Made by a program: the position numbers and the translations under genes. A stretch of 64,000 bases of DNA from V1-33 sp039795165 (GTDB taxonomy: Bacteria; Verrucomicrobiota; Verrucomicrobiia; Verrucomicrobiales; V1-33): the NCBI GenBank assembly GCA_039795165.1, contig JBDKER010000006.1, positions 1-64,000 on the forward strand, written 5' to 3'. Of this stretch, positions 43,274-52,131 are shown piece by piece (positions within the stretch are counted from its first letter, which is position 1; each line of letters starts with the position of its first letter). Below the pieces are notes generated by a model. It had not been told where the DNA came from and did no database searches. It saw nothing but the letters and a program-made list of their open reading frames with translations.

Positions 43274-45751
43274 TCAAAGCTGCTCCGGGCGGTCGAGCGG
43301 GCTGGGCGGCTGGGCAGCGGCTTTTTCAAGGTCCGCGAGCATGCGGGACAAGCGGTCCGTGAAGGATTCGGTCGAGAGCCGGCTCGAGAGGAGGTCAGCC
43401 CAGAGCGGAAAGGCCATCGGGGTGAGGCGCCGGGTGGCGAGGCGGACGATGGTGCGCTGCTGGAGGCTGCTGAGCGTTTCGTGGAGTCGCTGGAATTCGA
43501 ACTGGCGTTCGAGGATGTCGCGTTTGGCCTGGGCAAGCAGGAGGTTGGCGGGATCGTAGCGGGCAAAGACATCGTAGAGCAGACCCGACGATACCTGGAG
43601 GGAACGGGCAGATTTCGCCTGCCCGGGAAAACCGGGAATGATGAGTCCGGCGACGCGGGCGATGTCGCGGAAGTGACGCCGGGCCAGCTCCCCGGTATTG
43701 AGACAGGCCTCAAGGTCCTCAAGGAGATCGCCTGGAGAAAGCAACGCAGGCCAGTCGGCCCCGCTGAGGTCATCGCGGCTGTGCAGTTCAAACCCGTAGT
43801 CATTGAAGGAAACTTCGATGCTGCGCGGGCAATCCCGGGCCATACGCCATGCGGCCAGCGTGCCGATGCCTTCGTGCACGAGCCGTCCCGCAAAGGGATA
43901 GACGTAGACATGCGATCCATCGCGCGACGTCGTTTCCTCGATGAGCAATTCGCCGGGCGACGGCACCCGGCTCCATGCCGATTGAATGGCCAGAATCGGA
44001 GCGACCGCCCGGATCTCCGGATCGTCGGCGAGTCCGCGGGCGGCAGCGTCCAGTTTCCGGCTCACAGCGGTCGCCAATTCCGTGCTCAGCGGGCTCTTGC
44101 CACCCTGCCATGAAGGAATGCGGCCCGGCTTGGCCGACGCCTTGGCATCGCGCACCACCGCCTTCATTTCCATGAGCCGGATCAATTCGAGTCGCCGTCC
44201 CCCGAAGATGAATTGCCCGCCCGGCCGGATGCCGCTGATGAACCATTCCTCGAGCGATCCCAGACGGCGGCCGGAACTGTACTGGACGGTGATGGCGTGA
44301 TCGGAAGCGATCGTGCCGATGGTCATGCGATGGAGCCGGGCGGTGCGGGCGTCGGTGACGGCGAAGGTTCCGTCCGGGAGGATGGCGACTTTCTGGTATT
44401 GAGGGTAGGCTCGGAGGGCGTGACCACCGGTGGTTATGAATCCAAGGAGCCATTCCCACGATTCATGGCTCAGCGTGGCGAAGGCGTGGGTGCTGCGTAC
44501 TTCGCGGAGCATGGCATCGGGCTGGAAGCCGCCGCCGCAGGCCACCGTGACCAGATGCTGCATGAGCACGTCGATCGGTTCGCGGAGCGGCCGGCGGGCT
44601 TCGATTTCACCACGGGCCAGCGCGTCGCGGGCAGCCGCAAATTCCACCAGCTCGAAGGCATGCGCAGGCACTCCGAAAATCCGGCTGACCGCTCCCGGGC
44701 GGTGCCCACTGCGTCCAGCCCGCTGCAGCAGCCGGGCCATGCCCTTGGGACTGCCAACCTGGATGACTTGCTCCACCGGCGAAAAGTCGACGCCGAGGTC
44801 GAGGCTGCTCGTGCAGACCACGCAGCGGACCGAGCCCGCCCGCAGACGGGCTTCAACGTCGGCGCGTTCCCGGCGGTCCAGCGATCCATGGTGCATGGCC
44901 AGTTCCCCGGCAAGATCCGGGGCGGAATCGAGCAGGGCCTGGTACCAGATTTCCGCCTGACTCCGCGTATTCGTGAACAGCAGCGTCGTCTTCGCCTCAC
45001 GGATCTTTGCGAGCACCTGCGGCACCATGCGCACCCCGAGATGACCGGACCATGGGAACTTCTCCATCTCGTCCGGGATGATTGTTTCGATGCCGACCGA
45101 TCGGCGTTCCCCGGCGGCCACGATAATCCCGGCGGACGCCGAATTTCCGAGCAGAACGTCGCGCGCTTCTGCCAGATTCCCGATGGTGGCGCTCAATCCC
45201 CACGTGCGCAGGGCAGGATTCCACGCCCGCAGACGAGCAAGGCAGAGTTCCGTCTGAGTGCCGCGGCGGGTCGACATGAGTTCGTGCCATTCATCCACAA
45301 TGACCCCCTGCAGACCCGCGAAACGACTAGCAGCATCGGGCTGGCTGAGCAGAACCGACAGGCTCTCGGGGGTCGTGACGAGGGTTTCCGGAAGGCGTGC
45401 GGCCTGACGCTTCCGCGCGGTACTGCCCGTGTCGCCGGTCCGTTCCTCGACGGTCCATGGCAGACCAAGCGAAAGCAGTGGCTCGCGCAGGGCCGCCGCG
45501 GTATCCGCGGAAAGCGCGCGCAGCGGCGTGATCCACAGCAGGCGCAGCCCACGCTCGCTGCCGGGACTCTCCATGGCCTGCAGCAGCGGACCAAACCATG
45601 CCGCCAGCGTCTTCCCCTGCCCCGTAGGAGCATGCAGCAACCCGCTCTTTCCCTCAAGCCACGCCAGCCATGCCTCCCTCTGAAAGGGAAATGCTTCCCA
45701 GCCACGCTCCGCAAACCAGCGCAGCGCCGGCCCCAGCCGAGCAACGCTCAT
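43274..45751 (-). CDS. ligase-associated DEXH-box DNA helicase (Lhr-like)
   Basis: 825 residues from the ATG at 45751. SF2 helicase with Q-motif region FPFQREAW, Walker A HAPTGQGKT (40-48), TPLRALSAD, TTPESL, and the unusual Walker B DEWH (153-156) typical of ligase-associated Lhr-type helicases; motif VI is LLQRAGRSGHRPG. Homologues usually sit beside an ATP-dependent DNA ligase, an MBL-fold exonuclease and a phosphoesterase for DNA repair; none of these is nearby. Its start codon shares one base with the stop of the upstream PEP-CTERM gene (TGATG), implying translational coupling. Confidence 0.9.
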   Translation of the reverse strand: MSVARLGPALRWFAERGWEAFPFQREAWLAWLEGKSGLLHAPTGQGKTLAAWFGPLLQAMESPGSERGLRLLWITPLRALSADTAAALREPLLSLGLPWTVEERTGDTGSTARKRQAARLPETLVTTPESLSVLLSQPDAASRFAGLQGVIVDEWHELMSTRRGTQTELCLARLRAWNPALRTWGLSATIGNLAEARDVLLGNSASAGIIVAAGERRSVGIETIIPDEMEKFPWSGHLGVRMVPQVLAKIREAKTTLLFTNTRSQAEIWYQALLDSAPDLAGELAMHHGSLDRRERADVEARLRAGSVRCVVCTSSLDLGVDFSPVEQVIQVGSPKGMARLLQRAGRSGHRPGAVSRIFGVPAHAFELVEFAAARDALARGEIEARRPLREPIDVLMQHLVTVACGGGFQPDAMLREVRSTHAFATLSHESWEWLLGFITTGGHALRAYPQYQKVAILPDGTFAVTDARTARLHRMTIGTIASDHAITVQYSSGRRLGSLEEWFISGIRPGGQFIFGGRRLELIRLMEMKAVVRDAKASAKPGRIPSWQGGKSPLSTELATAVSRKLDAAARGLADDPEIRAVAPILAIQSAWSRVPSPGELLIEETTSRDGSHVYVYPFAGRLVHEGIGTLAAWRMARDCPRSIEVSFNDYGFELHSRDDLSGADWPALLSPGDLLEDLEACLNTGELARRHFRDIARVAGLIIPGFPGQAKSARSLQVSSGLLYDVFARYDPANLLLAQAKRDILERQFEFQRLHETLSSLQQRTIVRLATRRLTPMAFPLWADLLSSRLSTESFTDRLSRMLADLEKAAAQPPSPLDRPEQL

Positions 45752-46860
45752 CAGCGGCGGCGGCGACCCATGGCCAGCAGACCCACAAGCCCAAGCACCG
45801 CAGCCGATGGCTCCGGAACCGGCATGATCACAATGCCGCGGAAAGCCGTGTTCGCTCCCGCGGTCGCCAGCACATTCAAGGTGCCGCTGGGAGCCGCGCC
45901 GTAACCACTCGCATCGTTGAGACTGTAAAGGGTGCCCACCGTCGTCAGATAAAGGTCGACGCCCGCTGGCCCGACGATCCCGGTCAGATTGGAAATCCCG
46001 GTTGTCCCCGCAAGGGAAAGCGAGCCGCTCTGCGTCCACGTGGTTCCATCAAAGCTGGCCTTCACGAGTTGGTTCGCCACTGTGCTCAGTGCATAGACGG
46101 TATCATCCCCCGGAATGCCCGGATTGAGGTCGGCAAACCAGATGCCGTTGACTGCATCGTTGGAATTCAGAGTAACGACCGCGGTCGGCACCGTCACCGC
46201 AGTCGGGGCCGCCCCATAGCTCTGCACCTTGGCCGTCACCGCCGTCGAACCATTCGAAGCAAAGAGAATTCCGCCACTGAGGACGACCTGACGCGAATTG
46301 CGGGCATCGACGACGGCAGACGCCGAAGCCGGACTCAGATCGGCAATGTAACGAACCGCCGAGGAAGCTCCAATATACGCAGGACCCGTTGCACTGTAGG
46401 ATACCGCGCTGCGGATCGTGCCGGACACATCCGTGACGGCGAACGAAGTATCGACCGTGCCATCAAGGCTGAGCATGCCAACAACTCGCCCAGTCACCAA
46501 TGCGGTATCGCTGGAAGGATTCGACCCACCGGCGTCCTTGCGGTAACCCGCGAAGACAAGGCGCGATCCATCGGCGGAAGCAGTCATGATGCCCTCAGTG
46601 GTCGCATTGCCCACCGCCGTCATGGCAGCACCCCCGCTGGAAGCGACCGGGATAGACTGCACGAATGCGCCACCTGTCGTGTATTCATCAAGGAAGACCG
46701 CCGTGGCCGCCGTACTAAGCGCTGCCGCTCCCGTGCCAACCCGGTAGATCACCAGATTTCCCGCAGAAACCGAGGCCGCCTGCACCGCCGGAATCGTCGC
46801 GAGAGAAAGCAGGAGCGCAGTACAGCTCGGGGCGGAAAAGAATGGTCGGCGGCAATTCAT
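45751..46860 (-). CDS. PEP-CTERM sorting domain exported protein
   Basis: 369 residues from the ATG at 46860, with a signal peptide ending near VQA. The C-terminus has VPEPSAAVLG, a short hydrophobic helix and RRRR: the PEP-CTERM signal processed by exosortase. The body is beta-rich with Ser/Thr/Ala/Val-rich repeats and stretches such as FADLNPGIPGDDTVYAL and GPAGVDLYLTTVGTLYSL, suggestive of a beta-propeller. No enzyme motif. The exosortase gene is not in the window. Its stop overlaps the helicase start by one base. Confidence 0.88.
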   Translation of the reverse strand: MNCRRPFFSAPSCTALLLSLATIPAVQAASVSAGNLVIYRVGTGAAALSTAATAVFLDEYTTGGAFVQSIPVASSGGAAMTAVGNATTEGIMTASADGSRLVFAGYRKDAGGSNPSSDTALVTGRVVGMLSLDGTVDTSFAVTDVSGTIRSAVSYSATGPAYIGASSAVRYIADLSPASASAVVDARNSRQVVLSGGILFASNGSTAVTAKVQSYGAAPTAVTVPTAVVTLNSNDAVNGIWFADLNPGIPGDDTVYALSTVANQLVKASFDGTTWTQSGSLSLAGTTGISNLTGIVGPAGVDLYLTTVGTLYSLNDASGYGAAPSGTLNVLATAGANTAFRGIVIMPVPEPSAAVLGLVGLLAMGRRRR

Positions 46861-46978
46861 AGTGGGGACGATTTCAGATTTACCGCAGTCTGACAAGCAT
46901 CTTTCCTGCCCGTTCTGCGCAAATTCTTTGGAAGATGGCCGCATTTCCGCCCAAAATGATGCCTGGTTTCCCCGGATC

Positions 46979-47539
46979 TCAATCCTCTGACGTCGTCCGG
47001 ACGGCATCCTGCCAGAGTTCGGCTTCGCCGGGAAGGCCGAGCTGGCTCAGCTGGCGTGCGATTTCGCTGGGTTCCGGTTCGCGAATGCCTTCGCGGGCGA
47101 TCTGGAGGTCGTCGGCGGGGTAGTGCGGGAGAATGCGTCGGGCGAGGAACCAGCAGGCCCATGCGCGCCATGTGCGGAGGTCCTTGCGCGGAGGAACCAT
47201 GCGGGTGGCGAGGTGCTGCCAATGCCTGCGCGGATTGCCGATGAATTGGTCGGGCCGGTGCGACCGCAGGATCCATGCGACCGCGCCGTAGGGCATCGGC
47301 CATTGGCGGACGATGGGTTCGCTGCCATCGAGATCACAGCCCATGGCCCGGTTGATGAGCAGGAGCGACCGTGCCGGCAGTCCGGCGCGCCAGAGGCACT
47401 GGGCGTAGCCGAGGGCCGTTTCGTAGAAGGCAGCGCCGCGGTCAGGCCCGAGGCCAGCGACCGCTTCCGCGGTCAGCACTTCCCGCGGCACCGGCAGGAA
47501 CGGACAGGGATCCAGAAGATTCTCCGGAGCCTGAGTCAT
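46979..47539 (-). CDS. conserved-looking protein of unknown function
   Basis: 186 residues from the ATG at 47539. I do not recognise it. It is soluble, with no signal peptide or membrane helix, rich in Trp, Arg and Pro (for example RQWPMPYGAVAWILRSH and TWRAWACWFLARRILPHY), and predicted mostly helical. Its ATG shares one base with the stop of the upstream GYF_2 membrane protein gene (TGATG), so the two are probably translated together and may act together. The real-gene call rests on this coupling and on coding-like codon use. Confidence 0.6.
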   Translation of the reverse strand: MTQAPENLLDPCPFLPVPREVLTAEAVAGLGPDRGAAFYETALGYAQCLWRAGLPARSLLLINRAMGCDLDGSEPIVRQWPMPYGAVAWILRSHRPDQFIGNPRRHWQHLATRMVPPRKDLRTWRAWACWFLARRILPHYPADDLQIAREGIREPEPSEIARQLSQLGLPGEAELWQDAVRTTSED

Positions 47540-48219
47540 CAGACAGCGACCCGCTGCGCGGCGGGATCCGGTGGTTTCGGCAGGGCCTTGTCCCTCCAAT
47601 GATAAAGGCTCCACGCCGCCGACAGAATCGTGAGCACAAACATGCCAACAATCCACCACTGGAAAAACCGTCCCAGATTCCGCAGCGCAGCCGAAAGAAT
47701 ATTCCCATCCCCGCGGACAGCCGCTCGCTTCACCTGCCGCGCCGCCACCGCCAGCATGCTGCCAGGAATGAGCAGAGTCAGCGAAAGAATCACTCCGCCG
47801 GCCACCGCCGGCCATCCATGCGATGGCAGCACCCCGCCATCGGGAGTGACCTGACGCATCATTTCGCGGAACCAGCCAAGATCAAAGAGCCAGCCCGTCG
47901 CCAGCGCTGCCGTAAGGGCCATCACGAGACCGCCACTGACCAGCATGACCGCACTGAAAACTCCCATCCACGGGGAATAATCCGCCAGCGATCGCGCCGA
48001 AAGAAGCAGCCCCGCATCGCCCACGGCCGCCTGCTGCGACGCAGAAACCGGGGGCGCAAAAAGATCCGGGCGGACTTCGCCACAGGTCGACCACGACGGC
48101 AGACCCTCCCGCCAGATCAGCGTATTCGGACGGATCACGCCGCCCGAAGCCAGCGGCAGCAACTGCGCTTCAGTCACAGGGACTCGTTCCTGCCGGTCAG
48201 TGAGGTAATACCAATGCAT
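47539..48219 (-). CDS. GYF_2 domain membrane protein
   Basis: 226 residues. Residues 1-55 are a GYF_2 domain (HWYYLTDRQERVPV, LIWREGLPSWSTC), followed by a Ser/Ala linker and about three transmembrane segments (near 87-110, 140-165 and 190-210), ending in a short cytoplasmic tail. No enzymatic motif. The domain layout parallels the GYF_2-RDD protein at 10.8 kb but with a different membrane part. Overlaps the next gene by one base. Function unknown. Confidence 0.8.
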   Translation of the reverse strand: MHWYYLTDRQERVPVTEAQLLPLASGGVIRPNTLIWREGLPSWSTCGEVRPDLFAPPVSASQQAAVGDAGLLLSARSLADYSPWMGVFSAVMLVSGGLVMALTAALATGWLFDLGWFREMMRQVTPDGGVLPSHGWPAVAGGVILSLTLLIPGSMLAVAARQVKRAAVRGDGNILSAALRNLGRFFQWWIVGMFVLTILSAAWSLYHWRDKALPKPPDPAAQRVAV

Positions 48220-48375
48220 GAGAGACGGTGGTTTCGGAATGGCTCAGGATGAGTGTCTGCTATCATGCTACGCCGCCGACAGCAACCCGCCAGCAGGGAA
48301 TCTGCCATCCTCAGCTTGCAGCACCCGCCAATCGGGATCGAATGAGGCCCCGGCCATGACAGCCCGCCGTTTCCC

Positions 48376-48822
48376 ATGCCACGACCGCTCACCCCCGATC
48401 AACAGCGCGCCCTCCTCGCGGAAGTCCGCCACATCTACGCGGAACTAGCCGAGCGCCCCATGGACCGGCAATGCATCAGCCGCTCAGCCTGCTGCCGCTT
48501 CCGACTGACCGGACGGACGCCGTTTCTGACCCGCGGAGAAGCCATGGTCGCCGCAGCCGCCCTGCGCGCTTCCGGGCGCCGCCAACTACCCGCGTCCAGC
48601 GACGGTTCCTGCCCGCTCCTGCGCGACGGCCAATGCTCCATTTACGATTCCCGTCCCTTCGGCTGCCGCACGCATTTCTGCCAGGAAGCCGGCGGACCCG
48701 CGCCCCGCGCGCTTGTGCGCGATCTCATTCAGCGGCTCGAAGACATCGACCATGCCCTCGGAGGATCCGGAGGAGTCAATCTCCCCACCGCCATCGCCGC
48801 TGCCCTCAACGACCGGCGTTGA
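48376..48822 (+). CDS. YkgJ family cysteine-cluster protein
   Basis: 148 residues. The cysteine pattern CISRSACCRF, CPLLRDGQCSIYDSRPFGCRTHFC is that of the YkgJ zinc/iron-chelating family. Cytoplasmic, no signal peptide. It is convergent with rex (27 bp between stops) and divergent from the GYF_2 gene. The metal and partner are unknown. Confidence 0.85.
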   Translation: MPRPLTPDQQRALLAEVRHIYAELAERPMDRQCISRSACCRFRLTGRTPFLTRGEAMVAAAALRASGRRQLPASSDGSCPLLRDGQCSIYDSRPFGCRTHFCQEAGGPAPRALVRDLIQRLEDIDHALGGSGGVNLPTAIAAALNDRR

Positions 48823-48849
48823 AGACGACCGGGAATCCCGTCCGGAATC

Positions 48850-49464
48850 CTAGCGGATGAAGTAACTGAGGTTTTCCAGTTCCACCGCGAGATCGACATT
48901 GTTCACGACGACGTTTTCCGGGACCTCGAGCACAACGGGAGCGAAGTTGAGAATGGCCTGAATGCCGGCTGCCACGAGGTCGTTGACGACCTGCTGAGCG
49001 ACCGACGCCGGGATCGCGAGAATGGCGAGCTTGACGGCATTGGCCGCGACGAATTCGCCAAGATTTTTCATGGGGTAGACAGTCACCTTGGGATGACTGC
49101 GGGAAGTTTCGGCATCGAAGGCCGCCACGATTTCAAAGCCTTCCTTGTTGAAGCCGCTGTAGCGCAGCAGGGCAGCGCCGAGATTCCCCACACCGACCAG
49201 AATGACCGGCTGAAGCCGCGTCGTGCCGAGCGTCTCGCCAATCGTGGCCGAAAGGGCTTCGACATTGTAGCCGAGCCCGCGCGTTCCGAAATTCCCGAAG
49301 CTGGCAAGGTCCTTGCGCAGCTGCGACGGCGTCACGCCAGCCGCCTTGGCGAGCGCTTCCGAAGAAACCGTCTCCACCTTGTTCTCACGGAGCCTCCGCA
49401 GGCAGCGCTGGTAGATCGACAGCCGGTAGACGGTCTTGCGGGGAATGTCGGGTTTGTCTGACAT
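48850..49464 (-). CDS. rex: redox-sensing transcriptional repressor Rex
   Basis: 204 residues. The N-terminal winged helix includes VSSEALAKAAGVTPSQLRKDL and SFGNFGTRGLGYNV; the Rossmann domain has the NADH-binding VILVGVGNLGAALL and ends in the domain-swapped helix (LAVELENLSYFIR). Rex binds its operator when NAD+ is high and releases it on binding NADH, controlling respiratory and fermentative genes. A perfect Rex-type operator lies 18 kb away upstream of nuoMN. Its own upstream region (49465-49639) has no such palindrome, so it is probably not autoregulated through that motif. Confidence 0.95.
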   Translation of the reverse strand: MSDKPDIPRKTVYRLSIYQRCLRRLRENKVETVSSEALAKAAGVTPSQLRKDLASFGNFGTRGLGYNVEALSATIGETLGTTRLQPVILVGVGNLGAALLRYSGFNKEGFEIVAAFDAETSRSHPKVTVYPMKNLGEFVAANAVKLAILAIPASVAQQVVNDLVAAGIQAILNFAPVVLEVPENVVVNNVDLAVELENLSYFIR

Positions 49465-49568
49465 GAAAGACCGCCGATTGAACTAGCTTGATCCGGCAAC
49501 GGCAAGCTCGAATCGCGGGCGGGGCACGGCATTTCCGCACCCGGAAACCGACGGCCTCCGTATTGCCT

Positions 49569-49597
49569 TTGACCTGCGCCCCGGCATCCGCTACGCC
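49569..49597 (+). promoter_or_regulatory. possible promoter of the peroxiredoxin gene
   Basis: TTGACC (49569-49574, 5 of 6) is followed after exactly 17 bases by TACGCC (49592-49597), a poor -10. The spacing and position (43 bp before the start codon) fit, the -10 does not fit well. Confidence 0.3.
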
Positions 49598-49639
49598 TCC
49601 GCGCTCACGATTCATCCGAACTCCCAACCACACATCCTC

Positions 49640-50134
49640 ATGGCCCTTCCCATTGGTTCCACCGCCCCCGATTTCAAACTGACCACACTCGGAGCCAGCG
49701 GCCCCGAGTACGTGACCCTTTCCGAGCATGCCGGACGTTCCGCGGTCGTGCTCCTTTTCGTTCCGATGGCCTTCACGGGTGTCTGCACCGCGGAACTCTG
49801 CGAAGTTTCCGGCGGCCTCAACGAATACCAGGCCCTGCACGCCCGCGTCCTCGCCATCTCCGGCGACAATCCCTTCGCTCAGAAGGCATGGGCCGATAAG
49901 GAAAACATCACCGTCACCCTCCTGAGCGACTACGACCACAGCGTCGCCCGCGCGTACGGCATCGCCTACGACAGCTTCCTTCCTGACAAGAATCTCGGTC
50001 AGGCAGGCGTTCCCAAGCGCTCGGCCTTCGTGATCGACAAGCACGGCGTCGTCCAGTACGCCGAATTCCACGACAGCCCGGGCGAATTGCCCGACTTCGC
50101 TGCGATCAAGGCCGTGCTCGCCGGACTCGCCTGA
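49640..50134 (+). CDS. peroxiredoxin, AhpE-like
   Basis: 164-residue thiol peroxidase. The active site VPMAFTGVCTAELC gives the Pxxx(T)xxC motif with peroxidatic Cys49 and a second Cys54 close by; an Arg in VPKRSAFVID completes the site. It reduces hydrogen peroxide and organic peroxides in the cytoplasm. It is divergent from rex, a sensible neighbour for an oxidative-stress gene, and ends in a strong terminator. Confidence 0.92.
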   Translation: MALPIGSTAPDFKLTTLGASGPEYVTLSEHAGRSAVVLLFVPMAFTGVCTAELCEVSGGLNEYQALHARVLAISGDNPFAQKAWADKENITVTLLSDYDHSVARAYGIAYDSFLPDKNLGQAGVPKRSAFVIDKHGVVQYAEFHDSPGELPDFAAIKAVLAGLA

Positions 50135-50166
50135 TCAACCCGGACCTGATTTCATTTCCCGCGACT

Positions 50167-50212
50167 GCGGGCGGCACTCCCTGTTTCGGGTCGGTGCCGC
50201 CCGCTTCTGTTT
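50167..50212 (+). terminator. intrinsic terminator after the peroxiredoxin gene
   Basis: A perfect 11-bp stem GCGGGCGGCAC / GTGCCGCCCGC (50167-50177 and 50194-50204) with a 16-base loop, followed by TTCTGTTT. It begins 32 bp after the stop codon. Confidence 0.85.
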
Positions 50213-50222
50213 GGTTCCTGGC

Positions 50223-50708
50223 ATGGCACAGCAAACCGTCATTTCCCGCAGGACGACGCGCGTCCGGTGTTTCCTTGCGCTGAGCGCAGCGCTTGGCTCC
50301 GCCGTCCTGCCGTCGTGCACGGGCATTCCGCGGGGCTGGAACCAGGCGAAGTCAGCCCGGCCGCAGGATCCGGCCACTGGTGCATGGGTCGGAACGTGGC
50401 GCAGCGAGGTCAACGGGCACCACGGCGGCCTGCGCGCAGTCGTGGAACCGCTGCCGGGGCAGCCGGACACGCTCCGTTTCCGCTACCGCGCTTCATGGAT
50501 GAGAATTCTCTGCGCAGGTTTCACGGTCGATTGCGCAGTGACCCGCCAGCGGGATGGCTCGCTGCGCGTCTGCGGTTCCAAGGACCTCGGCCGGGCCTTC
50601 GGCGGTACCTTCGAACACAGTGGCACCATCCGCGATGGCCGCCTGTCGGCCACCTATGCCGCAGCCATCGACCGCGGCACCATGGAACTGCGCCGGCTCA
50701 ACCCCTGA
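50223..50708 (+). CDS. small putative lipoprotein of unknown function
   Basis: 161 residues from the ATG at 50223. A signal sequence (RCFLALSAALGSAVLPSC) ends in a lipobox-like LPSC, so it is probably a lipoprotein. The mature part has a beta-rich stretch (WVGTWRSEVNG, TLRFRYRASW, SGTIRDGRLSATYAA) reminiscent of small lipocalin-like ligand-binding domains; that is a guess. It starts right after the terminator and precedes rarA by 50 bp. Confidence 0.65.
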   Translation: MAQQTVISRRTTRVRCFLALSAALGSAVLPSCTGIPRGWNQAKSARPQDPATGAWVGTWRSEVNGHHGGLRAVVEPLPGQPDTLRFRYRASWMRILCAGFTVDCAVTRQRDGSLRVCGSKDLGRAFGGTFEHSGTIRDGRLSATYAAAIDRGTMELRRLNP

Positions 50709-50758
50709 AAGGTTTCCACCTGGACAGCCATCAGGGGGCACGGCAACGTCGCGCAGCC

Positions 50759-52120
50759 ATGGACGAACTTTTTGACGAGCATGACGGACCGGCGGCCTCG
50801 CCCGATCCCTTCCCGGGACGCGGCATTCCGCTGGCCGCACGCATGCGTCCACAGACGCTCGATGAATATGCCGGGCAGCAGCATATCCTCGGACAAGGGA
50901 AACTCCTGCGCCGCGCCGTGGAAGCCGACCGCTTCACTTCCCTGATCTTCTACGGACCGCCCGGGGTCGGCAAGACCTCGCTGGCCCAGCTCATTGCCCG
51001 GCGGACGGAATCTCGCTTCGTCAATCTGAGCGGAGTGGAATCGAATGTGGCCGACATCCGGAAGGCGGTGGAGGCCGCGGAATCGCTGCGGAGGATGCAC
51101 GGGCGGCCGACGACGCTTTTTGTCGACGAGATTCACCGCTTCAACAAATCGCAGCAGGACGTTCTGCTGCCGTGGATCGAACGCGGCACGGTGCGCTTCA
51201 TCGGGGCCACCACGCACAATCCCTTCTTCTATGTGAATAGTCCGCTGGTGTCGCGCTCGCAGGTTTTCCAGCTCGAGCCACTGGCGAATGCCGATATCGA
51301 GGCCGTCCTGCGCCGGGCACTGAGCGATGACGAACGCGGACTGGGATCGCTCGCCATTCAGGCGCACGACAATGCCCTGAGCCACCTTGCCACCATGGCG
51401 GACGGCGATGCCCGCAAGGCGCTCACGGCGCTGGAACTGGCAGTTCTGACGACGCCCCCTGACGCCGCGGGCGTCATTCTGATTGATCTCGCGGCGGCCG
51501 AGGAAAGCATTCAGCGCAAGACCGTGGTCTACGATGCCGACGGCGATGCGCATTACGATACCATCAGTGCCTTCATCAAGAGCATCCGCGGGAGCGATCC
51601 CGATGCCGCACTCTACTGGCTCGCCAAAATGCTGCACGCAGGAGAAGATTTCCGCTTCATTGCCCGGAGGCTCGTGATCGCCGCGAGCGAGGACATTGGT
51701 CTGGCCGACAGCAATGCTCTCCGGGTGGCCATTGATGCGTGGCAGGCGGCCGAATTCGTCGGGCTCCCGGAAGGCCGCATTCCGCTGGCCCATGCCACCG
51801 TCTACCTTGCCACCGCGCCGAAGAGCAACAGTGCCTACGCCGCCCTCGGAGCGGCCCAGCAGGACGTCACCAGCGGACGCACCCTCGAAGTTCCCCGCCA
51901 CCTCCGCTCCACCGCGTACAAGGGAGCCGGCTCCCTCGGCCATGGCGAGGGCTACCGCTACGCACACGATTACGACGGCAACTTCATTCCCCAGGCCTAC
52001 CTTCCAGAAGGCCGGCGCTACTATGAACCAACAGGCAACGGTCAGGAAGCCCGCATCCGCGAGCGGCTCGATTTCTGGCGCCGCCAATTCGAGGAAAACT
52101 CAGGCCATCCCCCGCCCTGA
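50759..52120 (+). CDS. rarA: replication-associated recombination protein A (MgsA/RarA-type AAA+ ATPase)
   Basis: 453 residues from the ATG at 50759. Clamp-loader-like AAA+ ATPase that acts at stalled replication forks. RPQTLDEYAGQQHILG, Walker A FYGPPGVGKTS (66-73), Walker B TLFVDEIHRFNK, the sensor GATTHNPFFYVNSPLVSR, and C-terminal SIRGSDPDAALYWLAKML and LPEGRIPLAHATVYLATAPKSN (quoted in part) are all family signatures. Convergent with recQ, 11 bp between ends. Confidence 0.96.
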   Translation: MDELFDEHDGPAASPDPFPGRGIPLAARMRPQTLDEYAGQQHILGQGKLLRRAVEADRFTSLIFYGPPGVGKTSLAQLIARRTESRFVNLSGVESNVADIRKAVEAAESLRRMHGRPTTLFVDEIHRFNKSQQDVLLPWIERGTVRFIGATTHNPFFYVNSPLVSRSQVFQLEPLANADIEAVLRRALSDDERGLGSLAIQAHDNALSHLATMADGDARKALTALELAVLTTPPDAAGVILIDLAAAEESIQRKTVVYDADGDAHYDTISAFIKSIRGSDPDAALYWLAKMLHAGEDFRFIARRLVIAASEDIGLADSNALRVAIDAWQAAEFVGLPEGRIPLAHATVYLATAPKSNSAYAALGAAQQDVTSGRTLEVPRHLRSTAYKGAGSLGHGEGYRYAHDYDGNFIPQAYLPEGRRYYEPTGNGQEARIRERLDFWRRQFEENSGHPPP

Positions 52121-52131
52121 GCGCAGAGTGA

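Noticed and set aside
44213..45904. 563-codon open frame on the plus strand opposite the helicase
   Set aside because: The helicase motifs on the other strand are decisive; this translation has no recognisable features.
50267..50758. N-terminal extension of RarA by 164 residues
   Set aside because: Overlaps the small lipoprotein gene and does not resemble the family; the start at 50759 gives the normal length.
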